From Thermoproteales archaeon (GTDB lineage Archaea; Thermoproteota; Thermoprotei; Thermoproteales; Thermocladiaceae): a stretch of 23,611 bases of DNA. The translations under genes and the position numbers were made by a program. Numbering within the stretch: position 1 is the stretch's first letter; each line of letters opens with the position of its first letter. The notes beneath the pieces were generated by a model. The model did not search any database. It saw only the letters and a list, made by a program, of their open reading frames with translations, and was not told the origin of the DNA. Below are positions 1 to 7,787 of this stretch, piece by piece. The stretch is taken from contig JAMOMD010000398.1 of the NCBI GenBank assembly GCA_027068725.1, forward strand, positions 1 to 23,611, read 5' to 3'.

Positions 1-669
1 CAGCAGTGCTAGTCTTCTACCACTGTATTCTAGGAGGACACCCTCCATGAGCTCGGTCTCTGCTGTAGCTATTGAGAATGGGTTCAGTATCGCCTTTATT
101 GGTATGCACATTATGAAGGCAGCTGCGCCAAGTGGTAGATACATTATCAGTGGTCCATGCGCGGTCTGCCAGTTTATTATGTCGAATATGTTTGTTGAGC
201 GTGTTAGTACGAATATTGATATTAGAACCATCACGAAGGGCAGCTCATACATCAGGATTGATAGTAGTGCTCTACGTGAGCCAACTATGGAGTATGGGTT
301 GTTTGATGCATAACCTGCGAAGACTAGCATTACCGAGACCATGAGAAGCATGTACGCGATTAGTATCAGATCGCTTAGTGAGTGGAAGATTGGGTACACC
401 GTGACTGGCAGTGCTAGAGCTAGTGCAAAGGTCAGTGCTGGCATTAGGGTAAACCAGCCGTAGCTTGCTGTTACTGGCATTAGATCTTCCTTGAACAGAA
501 GCTTCACGAGGTCAGCATACTCCTGCCACCAGGGTGGGCCAACTCTACCGTGAACCTTTGCTCTGATCTTTCTTCTGAGCCAACCAGCGTATGGGCTTAT
601 GAGACACACAAACAGGACTGCCAGTATTGCTGCACCAACCTTGGCCAGGACTAGGAGTGGGCTAGTCAT
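1..669 (-). CDS. NuoH/HyfC-like membrane subunit of group 4 hydrogenase (3' end missing)
   Basis: This gene is open through the left edge, so only its first 223 codons are present; the family is usually a little over 300 residues. It encodes the membrane subunit that anchors the hydrogenase arm to the ion-pumping arm (NuoH, HyfC/HycD, MbhM). Visible family marks are the N-terminal membrane helix followed by RRKIRAKVHGRVGPP and QEYADLVKLLFKE (about residues 33-66), GSRRALLSILMYELPF (about 128-143) and the acidic loop ETELMEGVLLEYSG (about 204-217). The start is the ATG at 669, four bases after the small-subunit stop. A GAGGTGA ribosome site overlaps that stop, so the two genes are translationally coupled. 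The family call is firm; the exact complex type comes from the neighbours. Confidence 0.9.
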   Translation of the reverse strand, partial: MTSPLLVLAKVGAAILAVLFVCLISPYAGWLRRKIRAKVHGRVGPPWWQEYADLVKLLFKEDLMPVTASYGWFTLMPALTFALALALPVTVYPIFHSLSDLILIAYMLLMVSVMLVFAGYASNNPYSIVGSRRALLSILMYELPFVMVLISIFVLTRSTNIFDIINWQTAHGPLIMYLPLGAAAFIMCIPIKAILNPFSIATAETELMEGVLLEYSGRRLALL

Positions 670-673
670 AGTC

Positions 674-1114
674 TCACCTCTTGGCTAGTCTCGCTGCCTT
701 CTCTTCTAGAAGTTTAGCTGCTTGAGCTAGTCCAGCAGCAATTATGTGAGGTCTCGGTGGACAGCCATGTATGTAGACGTCCACGGGGATAACCTCGTCG
801 ACCCCAACTATGGCATAGGAGTCGTGCCATACACCTTTTCCACAAGCACACGTGCCAACTGCGACAACGATCTTGGGCTCAGGCATCTGCTCGTAGATCT
901 TCTTCAGGATTGGCGCTACCATCCTGTTGCAGGGACCGGCAACTAGTAGAATATCTGCATGTCTTGGCGAGCCGACAAGCTTGACTCCTAATCGCTCTGG
1001 GTCGAAGCGTGGGCTTATTGCAGCAAGTATCTCTATCTCGCAGGCGTTGCAGGACGAGGCGTTGAAGTGGTATATCCAGAGGCTTCTCCTGAAGGCTCGC
1101 TCCTTCAAGCCCAT
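674..1114 (-). CDS. Group 4 [NiFe] hydrogenase small subunit (NuoB/HycG/HyfI-like)
   Basis: A 146-residue electron-transfer subunit that carries the proximal [4Fe-4S] cluster next to the NiFe site. The ligands are visible: SSCNACEIE (C22, C25), GTCACGKG (C89) and HGCPPRP (C118). Its length fits the short HycG/MbhJ-like forms without extra ferredoxin domains. C62 in GPCNRM and C91 are additional cysteines. The ATG at 1114 is preceded by GAGGGA at a five-base spacing and a TATA-like CATTAAAAG at 1151-1159, so this gene probably has a short leader, unlike the leaderless plus-strand genes. It is the first gene of a minus-strand unit leading into the NuoH-like gene, divergent from the antiporter subunit. 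Confidence 0.9.
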   Translation of the reverse strand: MGLKERAFRRSLWIYHFNASSCNACEIEILAAISPRFDPERLGVKLVGSPRHADILLVAGPCNRMVAPILKKIYEQMPEPKIVVAVGTCACGKGVWHDSYAIVGVDEVIPVDVYIHGCPPRPHIIAAGLAQAAKLLEEKAARLAKR

Positions 1115-1157
1115 GCTGGTCCCTCGTGATTCTCTTATCGTTAGAAGTTTCTTTTAA

Positions 1158-1173
1158 TGTTGTTTACACAACA
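1158..1173. promoter_or_regulatory. Perfect inverted repeat between the divergent hydrogenase units
   Basis: TGTTGT-TTAC-ACAACA, six-base arms around a four-base centre, directly abuts the probable TATA box (1151-1159) of the minus-strand hydrogenase unit on its upstream (BRE) side. That position suits a transcription factor that helps or blocks TFB/TBP binding. No regulator is known for it; the function is inferred from position only. Confidence 0.45.
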
Positions 1174-1214
1174 AATGGAGAAGACTTGGATTGCTTAAAG
1201 TTTTAAAGATTCCG

Positions 1215-1236
1215 AACCTGTTTAAATTTTCAGGTT
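1215..1236. promoter_or_regulatory. Inverted repeat CCTG-N10-CAGG directly before the HyfB-like gene
   Basis: AACCTG (1215-1220) and CAGGTT (1231-1236) form a six-base inverted repeat that ends immediately before the ATG at 1237. The TATA box is probably TTTTAAAG at 1201-1208, which puts the repeat over the transcription start. The core CCTG-N10-CAGG, with ATTTT before CAGG, recurs before the large-subunit gene at 3876-3893. A shared operator is the simplest reading, although an RNA hairpin in a short leader is possible. Confidence 0.5.
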
Positions 1237-3237
1237 ATGGCAATGTCGGCACTACACTTACCCGTAGAGTATGCTCTGCTGCTTCTAGCGCCAATAGTGT
1301 TCTCGCCACTTGCACTCACGTCGAGGAGAGCAGCACCTTACATATCCATAGCACTGCTCGCAATATCACTGGGCTTCACGATAGCTATCCTACCGTACAT
1401 AGTTACAGGTCACGTAGTTGAGATAGGTAGCAACAACATAATCTGGCTATCACTTGCACCAGCAGTCTCCTGGTTTAGGTCTGCCCTGGTGTTCAGGATC
1501 GACGTTCTATCCTGGCTAATGCTGTTCATAATCACGTTCATTGGAATGCTAATATTCATCTACTCCGTCAGGTACATGGAACATGACGAGCACGTTCGAA
1601 GGTTCTGGCTCTTCATGCTTCTGTTCGCTGGCTCCATGATTGGCGTCGTGACAAGCAATGACATGTTTCTCCTGTTCCTCTTCTGGGAAATCACAACGCT
1701 CTCATCCTTTGGACTAATTGGTCACTGGATTGACAAGGAGCCAGCCCTGTTTGGATCAGTGAAGGCGCTCATGCTAACAGGCTTCGGAGGACTAGTCATG
1801 GCTGTTGGACTGTTCCTCCTGATGTTTGCAACACACACGAACCTCATAAGCCTAGCACTGGCAAGACTCAGCGCAGCACCACCACTCCTCGTAAGTCTCG
1901 CAGCTGCACTGATATTCATTGGAATAATGGCGAAGTCTGCACAGTTCCCATTCTTCACATGGCTGCCTGATGCAATGGAAGCACCAACTCCAGTCAGCGC
2001 ATTCCTACATAGTGCAGCAATGGTCAAGGCTGGAGTATACCTCTACGCGAGATTCATCCCACTCTTTGCACAGAACCTGTACCTCGCATGTGGAACCCTC
2101 GTGATATTCGCCGTAACAGCGATGATAGGAGCAATGTATGCCGTCATTGAGAGAAACGCAAAGAGGGTACTCGCATACTCCACAGTTAGCCAGCTAGGCT
2201 ACATCCTGAGCGCATTTGCACTCGCGAGCATATTCGCAGCACTTGCAAGAATCTACACAGGCATGGCAACTCTACTGTACGAGCTTGCTGGATTTGCCAT
2301 GATTGCAGGAATGCTACACTTGCTGAATCACGCAATCTTCAAGGCAGCCCTCTTCCTCGCGACAGGTGCAGTCGAACATGAGATGGGTACGCGTGACCTA
2401 GACGAGCTCGGTGGACTAATACGTCACATGCCTCTACTATCAATAGGCTTCACCATCTGCGTGCTTGGACTCGTAGGTGTGCCTCTCTTCAACGGCTTCA
2501 TAAGCAAGTGGATGATCTACCAGTCACTCATTGGCGGAATCCTGACAAACACTAACGTAACACTGCTACTAATAATCTGTCTCGCAATACTACTGTTCGG
2601 CACTGCACTAACAGCAGCATATGGCCTCAGAATGATCTACGGCATATTCTTCGGACTACCACCAAGAAGGTACGTACACGCACATGACCCACCACTATCA
2701 ATGCTAGTTCCAATACTCATAATGGCAACAGGTGTCCTACTACTAGGCATCTGGCCAAACGTTGCTATAGCACTATTCAACCTACAGCCACTGCCATACC
2801 CAACAGCACTGACACACATAGTGAACATACTGATCATACCAGTACCCAAGGTCGTTGCAACAGTGACAGGGCCAGCAATATCAATGATTTTCGTAGCAAT
2901 ACTGCTAGGTATTGCACTACTAATAGGCTTTGCAGGCTTCCTCGGAAGAACAAGAGTAAGAATAGTGCCAGAGCCATTCATCGGAGGCGAGAGTCTAGAT
3001 GTCGTAATTCACGAAGGAGTTCCAAGAGCAAAGATAAGGTCAGAATCATTCTTCCTAGAAGTAGCCGAGGTCTTCAGAAAAGTCAGGAGAAGAATAAACC
3101 CAGATGCAGCATACATGGCAATTGCCAAGGCATTTGATGCAGTATCACTAGGCTTGAGATACCTCGAGGCAGGACACTTGATACTGTACCTGTGCCTAAT
3201 AATAATTGGTGTGCTAATACTCCTTGCAGTAATCTAA
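1237..3237 (+). CDS. HyfB/HycC/NuoL-like ion-translocating antiporter subunit
   Basis: A 666-residue polytopic membrane protein of the NuoL/M/N (Mrp antiporter) superfamily, very close in length to HyfB. The proton_antipo_M core spans about residues 130-430. Pump residues are visible: E151 in LFWEITTLSS, K233 in MAKSAQFPFFTWLPDAMEAP, and K369 in NHAIFKAALF. Another family mark is HEMGTRDLDELGGL (about 381-394). The C-terminus carries the FIGGES loop and a final membrane helix, as in HyfB/HycC. It begins the plus-strand unit, with an ATG at 1237 about 30 bases after a TATA box, so its message is probably almost leaderless. It should convert electron flow to H+ or Na+ export; the ion cannot be told from sequence. 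Confidence 0.9.
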   Translation: MAMSALHLPVEYALLLLAPIVFSPLALTSRRAAPYISIALLAISLGFTIAILPYIVTGHVVEIGSNNIIWLSLAPAVSWFRSALVFRIDVLSWLMLFIITFIGMLIFIYSVRYMEHDEHVRRFWLFMLLFAGSMIGVVTSNDMFLLFLFWEITTLSSFGLIGHWIDKEPALFGSVKALMLTGFGGLVMAVGLFLLMFATHTNLISLALARLSAAPPLLVSLAAALIFIGIMAKSAQFPFFTWLPDAMEAPTPVSAFLHSAAMVKAGVYLYARFIPLFAQNLYLACGTLVIFAVTAMIGAMYAVIERNAKRVLAYSTVSQLGYILSAFALASIFAALARIYTGMATLLYELAGFAMIAGMLHLLNHAIFKAALFLATGAVEHEMGTRDLDELGGLIRHMPLLSIGFTICVLGLVGVPLFNGFISKWMIYQSLIGGILTNTNVTLLLIICLAILLFGTALTAAYGLRMIYGIFFGLPPRRYVHAHDPPLSMLVPILIMATGVLLLGIWPNVAIALFNLQPLPYPTALTHIVNILIIPVPKVVATVTGPAISMIFVAILLGIALLIGFAGFLGRTRVRIVPEPFIGGESLDVVIHEGVPRAKIRSESFFLEVAEVFRKVRRRINPDAAYMAIAKAFDAVSLGLRYLEAGHLILYLCLIIIGVLILLAVI

Positions 3238-3319
3238 CATTCGGTTCCCTCCTTCTTACAAAACCTTCTTTCTGGAACTCCGTACTCTTTTTGAACCTCC
3301 TTACATCTACATATTCATA

Positions 3320-3733
3320 ATGAGCAGTCTTGCACGTTACTTACCTCCCTTCGTCACAATAGAGAAAGATAAACCCCAGCTAATGGCTGTGTGTCCTCGA
3401 GAAAAGATTCGAGAAGCTGTGGAGCACATGGTTAAGCAGAATTTCCGCTTTGTCACGATGACAGGATATGATGATGGTCAGAATCTTGTGGTAATATACC
3501 ACTTTGCGTTTCACCCTGGTCAGAACGTTCCTGAAAAGGGTACGATACACCTGAAAGTTGTTGTACCAAAGTCAGATCCAAAGATACCGACGGTAAGTGA
3601 TATTCTGCCTCCTGCTTTTCTCTATGAGCGAGAGATCTGGGAGTTTCTTGGAGTTGTCTTTGAGGGTCATCCAAGACTAGAGCATCTGTTCTTAACAGAA
3701 GACTATCCAAAGCATCCTCTGAGAAAATCGTGA
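3320..3733 (+). CDS. NuoC-like (30 kDa) hydrogenase subunit
   Basis: A 137-residue soluble subunit corresponding to the NuoC domain that is fused to the N-terminus of HycE/HyfG in bacteria but is separate here, as in many archaeal complexes. The conserved C-terminal stretch is present: FLGVVFEGHPRLEHLFLTED, then PKHPLRKS at the end, matching the family ending HPLRK. No metal site is expected. It sits 82 bases after the HyfB-like gene, in a gap with only a weak T-rich promoter-like element near 3290, and 171 bases before the large subunit. This is unusually loose spacing for a complex whose subunits are needed in equal amounts. The start is the ATG at 3320. Confidence 0.85.
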   Translation: MSSLARYLPPFVTIEKDKPQLMAVCPREKIREAVEHMVKQNFRFVTMTGYDDGQNLVVIYHFAFHPGQNVPEKGTIHLKVVVPKSDPKIPTVSDILPPAFLYEREIWEFLGVVFEGHPRLEHLFLTEDYPKHPLRKS

Positions 3734-3873
3734 AGAAGACACTTACATTATTCAATATTTGACAAGTGTTATATTCGACAACTGTCAAACTAACAATCTG
3801 CCAGTATTACTATCTTCATAACTAACTACTACCAGACTCATTAACAACATTAGTGTAAACCTTTAAACAGTGC

Positions 3874-3895
3874 TCCCTGACATTATTTTCAGGGA
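3874..3895. promoter_or_regulatory. Inverted repeat with the CCTG-N10-CAGG core before the large-subunit gene
   Basis: TCCCTGA (3874-3880) and TCAGGGA (3889-3895) are seven-base perfect arms around an eight-base centre. The repeat lies between a TATA box, CTTTAAAC at 3861-3868, and the ATG at 3905, thus over or just before the expected transcription start. It shares the core and spacing of the repeat at 1215-1236. It is a candidate operator of a regulator common to both genes. Confidence 0.5.
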
Positions 3896-3904
3896 ACTTA
3901 GAGT

Positions 3905-5113
3905 ATGAGCTCCATAATTCCAGTAGGCCCCTACCATCCTGCGCTTCACGAGCCATTAATGATAAAGCTCTTCGTCGAGGGAGAGCAGGTCGTAGATGTT
4001 GATCTTCGTCTTGGCCATGTTCACCGAGGAATTGAATGGCTAGGAGAGCGCAGGACATGGATACAGATTCCATATCTTGCTGAGAGAATCTGCGGCATCT
4101 GTGGAGACGTGCATAGACGAACCTACATCTCTGCCGTAGAAAAGCTCCTAGAAATTGAGCCTCCGCCACGTGCACAGTACATCAGGACGATCATGCTTGA
4201 GCTAGAGAGAATACACAGTCATCTCCTGATAATTGCTGCACTATTTCATGCAATAGGGTTCGACGCGTGGTTCATGCAGATAATGGCCATACGTGAGAAA
4301 GTCATGGACCTCTGCGAGCTCATCAGCGGCAACAGGAAGCACTACGCAATGTCAGTAATTGGTGGAGTTAGAAGAGACATACCAGATGAGCTCAAGCCCA
4401 AGATTCTACGTGTAGTTCGCGAAGTTAGAGAGTACACGCAGAAGGTCATAATTCCCGTCATGGAGACTGACAAGACGTACCTTGCAAGGATGAGGGATGT
4501 CTCCAAGATTGACTATGGCACAGCGTTCAAGTACCATCTAGTTGGGCCGACCGTGCGTGCATCAGGAGTGTACACTGACATCAGGTATGACGAGCCATAC
4601 GAAGCCTATCCTGAGGTTGACTGGGAGGTCATAGTACACAAGGATGGTGATAACTGGGCAAGAATGTACGTTAGAGCACTTGAAACAATAGTGTCATGTG
4701 ACATAATTGAGCAGTGCCTAGAGAAGATGCCGAGCGGCGACATAATTCATCCAAAGGCTAAGCCATGGCTTAGAATGCCGCCGAAAGTTCCTGAAGGTGA
4801 GGTAATGTCGAGATCGGAGGCTCCACGTGGAGAAGTTGTGCACTTCATCAAGAGCACGGGAGGAGACAGGCCAGCAAGATGGAGAGTCAGGACTCCAACA
4901 TATGCGAACCTTGCCGGAATTAAGCCTCTGCTTGTTGGATGTCACGTAGCTGATGTTCCAGTATCGTACACGACCATAGACCCATGCCTGTCCTGTACTA
5001 ACAGAATAGAGATAGTTGACGTCAGGACAGGAAAAGTCACGGTAGTGACTGATGCTCAGCTCAGGATGTTGTCAAGAAAGTACACTAAGAATCTTGTGCC
5101 ACGTGTCAGGTAG
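3905..5113 (+). CDS. Group 4 [NiFe] hydrogenase catalytic large subunit (HycE/HyfG-like)
   Basis: A 402-residue catalytic subunit, homologous to NuoD, that reduces protons to H2 or oxidises H2 at a NiFe(CN)2CO centre. All four Ni-binding cysteines are visible: RICGICGDVH (C63, C66) and DPCLSCTNR (C361, C364). HVHRGIE (about 38-44) is the usual N-terminal mark. After R367 follows a 35-residue tail starting IEIVDVRTGKV. It resembles the tail that HycI removes from E. coli HycE after an Arg in the same context (family knowledge). A HycI-type protease gene lies at 7274-7780. The NuoC domain is a separate gene upstream. The start is the ATG at 3905, after TATA CTTTAAAC and an inverted repeat. Both cysteine pairs and the tail argue for a working hydrogenase. 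Confidence 0.93.
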   Translation: MSSIIPVGPYHPALHEPLMIKLFVEGEQVVDVDLRLGHVHRGIEWLGERRTWIQIPYLAERICGICGDVHRRTYISAVEKLLEIEPPPRAQYIRTIMLELERIHSHLLIIAALFHAIGFDAWFMQIMAIREKVMDLCELISGNRKHYAMSVIGGVRRDIPDELKPKILRVVREVREYTQKVIIPVMETDKTYLARMRDVSKIDYGTAFKYHLVGPTVRASGVYTDIRYDEPYEAYPEVDWEVIVHKDGDNWARMYVRALETIVSCDIIEQCLEKMPSGDIIHPKAKPWLRMPPKVPEGEVMSRSEAPRGEVVHFIKSTGGDRPARWRVRTPTYANLAGIKPLLVGCHVADVPVSYTTIDPCLSCTNRIEIVDVRTGKVTVVTDAQLRMLSRKYTKNLVPRVR

Positions 5114-5181
5114 TCTTCTCGGTATACTTCTTCGTAATAAATAGTACGCAACTCTTTAATACAAAATCACGTAGATACTTC

Positions 5182-5188
5182 TTTATAA
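5182..5188 (+). promoter_or_regulatory. TATA box of the HyfE-HyfF pair
   Basis: TTTATAA is centred about 25 bases before the GTG at 5210, the spacing expected for a leaderless archaeal transcript. The GTG lies inside a CACGTG palindrome at 5207-5212. This indicates that the last two hydrogenase genes have a promoter of their own. Confidence 0.55.
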
Positions 5189-5209
5189 CTCTCGAGACTA
5201 TATATTCAC

Positions 5210-5803
5210 GTGACAACTACAGCCTTAACATACGCCTTAATAGGACTACTGACAGCTTGCTTGTTTATCTATATAGCATCGCGCCACCTGTTACTATCAG
5301 CAATATTTGGAACAGCCACAATGGCATTCTACCTAGCAGCCTATGTTGCACAGACAGGAATGGAGGTCACTGCTACGCTAATTGCAGCATCCGTAATCTA
5401 CTACGCAGCATTCTTCATAATGACCGTGATGCTGGGCACGAGTCTAGGAATGAGAGAAGAGCCAGCTCGAATGAACTCTGTCTTCGTTGCTCTTCTCACG
5501 ATGATCGTGTTCTACTCCGTGTACTTCATATCGAAGACCTTGCCCTTACCTGGTGGTGATCTTGCTCTCGCTTCTGCAATATCGATAATTTTCGCACTCC
5601 TGCTTGAACGAGACATTGTCAAGATGGGTCTCGACTTGCTCATGGGCATAAACTTCCTGCACATGTACGTGCCTGAGGTGTTTGAGCCAATAACATCAGC
5701 TGTGACATTTGCCTGTATTGTCACTGTAGGAGTGATAGTTTACTATGCGTACAAGGAGTTTGGTACAAAAAATATTGACGCACTAATGAAGCTGAGGTAC
5801 TAG
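5210..5803 (+). CDS. HyfE-like membrane subunit of hydrogenase
   Basis: A 197-residue, almost wholly hydrophobic protein with about six or seven membrane segments. The segment LLLERDIVKMGLDLLMGINF (about 125-144) matches the NuoK-like helix of HyfE, and the length is near that of HyfE (a little over 200). In hydrogenase 4 this subunit sits in the membrane arm between the NuoH-like and antiporter-like subunits. The GTG at 5210 is chosen because a TATA box lies 25 bases upstream and no earlier start is in frame. The next gene, HyfF-like, begins nine bases after the stop, so the two are cotranscribed. Family assignment rests on the motif, length and context; the sequence itself is poorly conserved. 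Confidence 0.75.
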   Translation: MTTTALTYALIGLLTACLFIYIASRHLLLSAIFGTATMAFYLAAYVAQTGMEVTATLIAASVIYYAAFFIMTVMLGTSLGMREEPARMNSVFVALLTMIVFYSVYFISKTLPLPGGDLALASAISIIFALLLERDIVKMGLDLLMGINFLHMYVPEVFEPITSAVTFACIVTVGVIVYYAYKEFGTKNIDALMKLRY

Positions 5804-5812
5804 GGTGAGACC

Positions 5813-7267
5813 ATGATCGTCGAGACTCTAATCGCACTAGCAGTAGTAACAACAATACTGTCAGCTGGCCTAGCTGCGCTGAGATACAAGGCAGGTGCAG
5901 CAGCTGTAGCTGGTGGAGCACTGTTTGGTCTATGCTACTCGTTTGGGCTCATCTGGCTAACATACGTGAAGAAGATGAGCCTAGTATGGAGTCTCGGACC
6001 ACTCGAGTTCGTGATAAATCCATTGACTGCATTCTTCACGCTGACAGTCTTCATAATTGGATTTGCTGCTGCGCTCTACGCTGTTGACATAGAGCCTAAG
6101 AGAAATGCAGCAGCACTACCACCATTCTTATCATCCTTCATCTTCACTGTTGCACTGCTTGGACTAAGCGGAAACGTACTGACTGCCTGTATCTTCGTCG
6201 AGCTTCAGGCACTGTCTATCATATACACACTAATTGCAGGTGAAGAGTACGCAAGCGAGGCTGCAGTGAAGTACCTGTACATGACATTTCTAGGCACAAT
6301 GTTTGAGCTACTTGGTCTTGGACTACTCTTCAAGGCCGTGGTACCAGCAGCAATGGTAATCGTCACAGGTCTTGCACTGTTCTCAATAGGTCTACTACTG
6401 AAGGTAGGCGTCGTGCCACTTCACGCATGGCTACCTGATGTACACGCTAGAGCACACACATCAGCAAGCGCTGTCCTGTCAAGCGTCGCAGTAGCTAGTG
6501 GATATGTTGCACTAATGAACATACTACTAGCACACTACAGCAGCATGATCACAGCAGGTACACTAGCCCCATATGGATACGTAATACTTGGATATGGAAT
6601 AGCAAGCATGCTATATGGCTCGCTCTGTGCAGTATCACAGCCTGATGTTAAGAGAGCACTAGCATACTCAACAATTGGTCACATGGGCTTTGCATCAATA
6701 CCACTTGGAATAGGTCTAGTAACAGCACCACTTCTACACTCTCTGACCGCAATTGAGATGCTGTTTGCTGTGTCACTACTGTACCTAGTAGTACACGCAC
6801 TTGGAAAGTCACTGCTCTTCCTAGCAGGTGGACTACCAGTTGCACTATATGGAGTACACGAGTACACACACCTCGGCGGACTCTTCAGAAGACACAAAGT
6901 AGCCACATGGACATTCCTAGGAGGAGCACTGACACTTGCAGGTCTTCCACCACTACCAGGATTCTTCGCAAAGCTGCTAGTTATACTGACTGCAGTTGAT
7001 CTAGCACTCAAACTTGGACCATACCTAGGTGGAGCAGTAGTCGCACTCGTGATTGGAGCAGCAATAATCACACCAGCCTACGCAATTAGGAGACTATGGC
7101 ACAGAACATTCCTAGGAGAAGCACGTGACACAGAACTTCCAGAGACACCAAAGACCTATCTAGCAAATGCAGCCTGCATAATACTACTACTAGCACTCAT
7201 CGTGCTAGGAACAGCACCTGTAGTACTTGCACTACCTCACATACTAATACCACCACTACCTAAGTAA
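5813..7267 (+). CDS. HyfF/NuoN-like antiporter subunit of hydrogenase
   Basis: A 484-residue polytopic membrane protein of the NuoL/M/N superfamily, about the length of HyfF and shorter than the HyfB-like paralogue in this cluster. Pump residues are present: Glu in CIFVELQALS, Lys in LLLKVGVVPLHAWLPDVH, and Lys in HALGKSLLFLAGG. ALAGLPPLPGFFAK-like helix-breaking sequence is also seen (LTLAGLPPLPGFFAK). It lacks the extra C-terminal region of the HyfB-like subunit. The start ATG at 5813 has GGTGA five bases upstream, overlapping the previous stop region. This is the last gene of the plus-strand cluster and converges on the maturation protease with six bases between stops. Two antiporter-like subunits in one complex suggest two ion channels, as in hydrogenase 4. 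Confidence 0.88.
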   Translation: MIVETLIALAVVTTILSAGLAALRYKAGAAAVAGGALFGLCYSFGLIWLTYVKKMSLVWSLGPLEFVINPLTAFFTLTVFIIGFAAALYAVDIEPKRNAAALPPFLSSFIFTVALLGLSGNVLTACIFVELQALSIIYTLIAGEEYASEAAVKYLYMTFLGTMFELLGLGLLFKAVVPAAMVIVTGLALFSIGLLLKVGVVPLHAWLPDVHARAHTSASAVLSSVAVASGYVALMNILLAHYSSMITAGTLAPYGYVILGYGIASMLYGSLCAVSQPDVKRALAYSTIGHMGFASIPLGIGLVTAPLLHSLTAIEMLFAVSLLYLVVHALGKSLLFLAGGLPVALYGVHEYTHLGGLFRRHKVATWTFLGGALTLAGLPPLPGFFAKLLVILTAVDLALKLGPYLGGAVVALVIGAAIITPAYAIRRLWHRTFLGEARDTELPETPKTYLANAACIILLLALIVLGTAPVVLALPHILIPPLPK

Positions 7268-7273
7268 GAAAGA

Positions 7274-7780
7274 CTATCCATAACATAAATCTCGAACAAT
7301 CTCTCTAACTATATTCACACATCTTTCCACACCCTTCTTAACTTCCTCACTTAACTCACAATTCTCCTCTAAACATAATTCAAGATTCTCCACAACTATT
7401 CCTACAAAGACACATCTCACACTATGTCCAACAAGGTAGCTTATAAGCTGAGAAACAGTCTTTATAGATAACTTATGTGTTAATGCAGTATCTTGAAGAC
7501 TCTCACATTCTACAACATTATCAATAACAATGACCGAGCCAGATCTCAAATTTTCTTCATGTCCTACAACTCGAACAGCATCTACAAAAATGACAACATC
7601 AGGATTATTCCTTGTAATAAGACCAAGACAACGCTCCAGACCAGTCTCGCACTCTACAATACTCACATTACAGATACCTAACTTTTCAGGAAGTGTCTGT
7701 TGTAAATTTCTACAAACGATAAGGCCAGCTCTATCATCACGATACCATTCGCTACCTGTGCATGCAATAACGATATTCAT
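7274..7780 (-). CDS. hycI: HycI-type [NiFe] hydrogenase maturation endopeptidase
   Basis: A 168-residue protein of the M52 family, which removes the C-terminal tail of the large subunit after Ni is inserted. The signature positions fit E. coli HycI: D16 in YRDDRAG, D67 in VIFVDAV and H102 in LTHKLS, with the fold-typical VRCVFVGI strand near 120-128. The natural substrate is the tail encoded at the end of the large-subunit gene in this window. The protein has eleven cysteines, unusually many. The ATG at 7780 has AGGAG at a good distance, so this gene uses a leader with a ribosome site. An inverted repeat whose one arm covers that site lies at 7788-7821. It converges on the hydrogenase genes. 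Confidence 0.82.
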   Translation of the reverse strand: MNIVIACTGSEWYRDDRAGLIVCRNLQQTLPEKLGICNVSIVECETGLERCLGLITRNNPDVVIFVDAVRVVGHEENLRSGSVIVIDNVVECESLQDTALTHKLSIKTVSQLISYLVGHSVRCVFVGIVVENLELCLEENCELSEEVKKGVERCVNIVREIVRDLCYG

Positions 7781-7787
7781 GCTATTC

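Noticed and set aside
3468..3474. An exact C box (ATGATGA) in the NuoC-like gene.
   Set aside because: No D box at the expected distance and no C' box; it is ordinary coding sequence.
3822..4175. A 117-codon minus-strand frame over the gap and start of the large-subunit gene.
   Set aside because: It runs antisense to conserved hydrogenase motifs and has no recognisable protein features.
3905..5113. Reading the complex as a NADH-dehydrogenase-like or sulfane-reductase complex.
   Set aside because: Both CxxC pairs, the HycE-like tail and the maturation protease favour a true NiFe hydrogenase.
7733..7740. A C box-like GTGATGA on the minus strand in the protease gene.
   Set aside because: It encodes the conserved DDRAG site, and no D or C' box follows at the right spacing.
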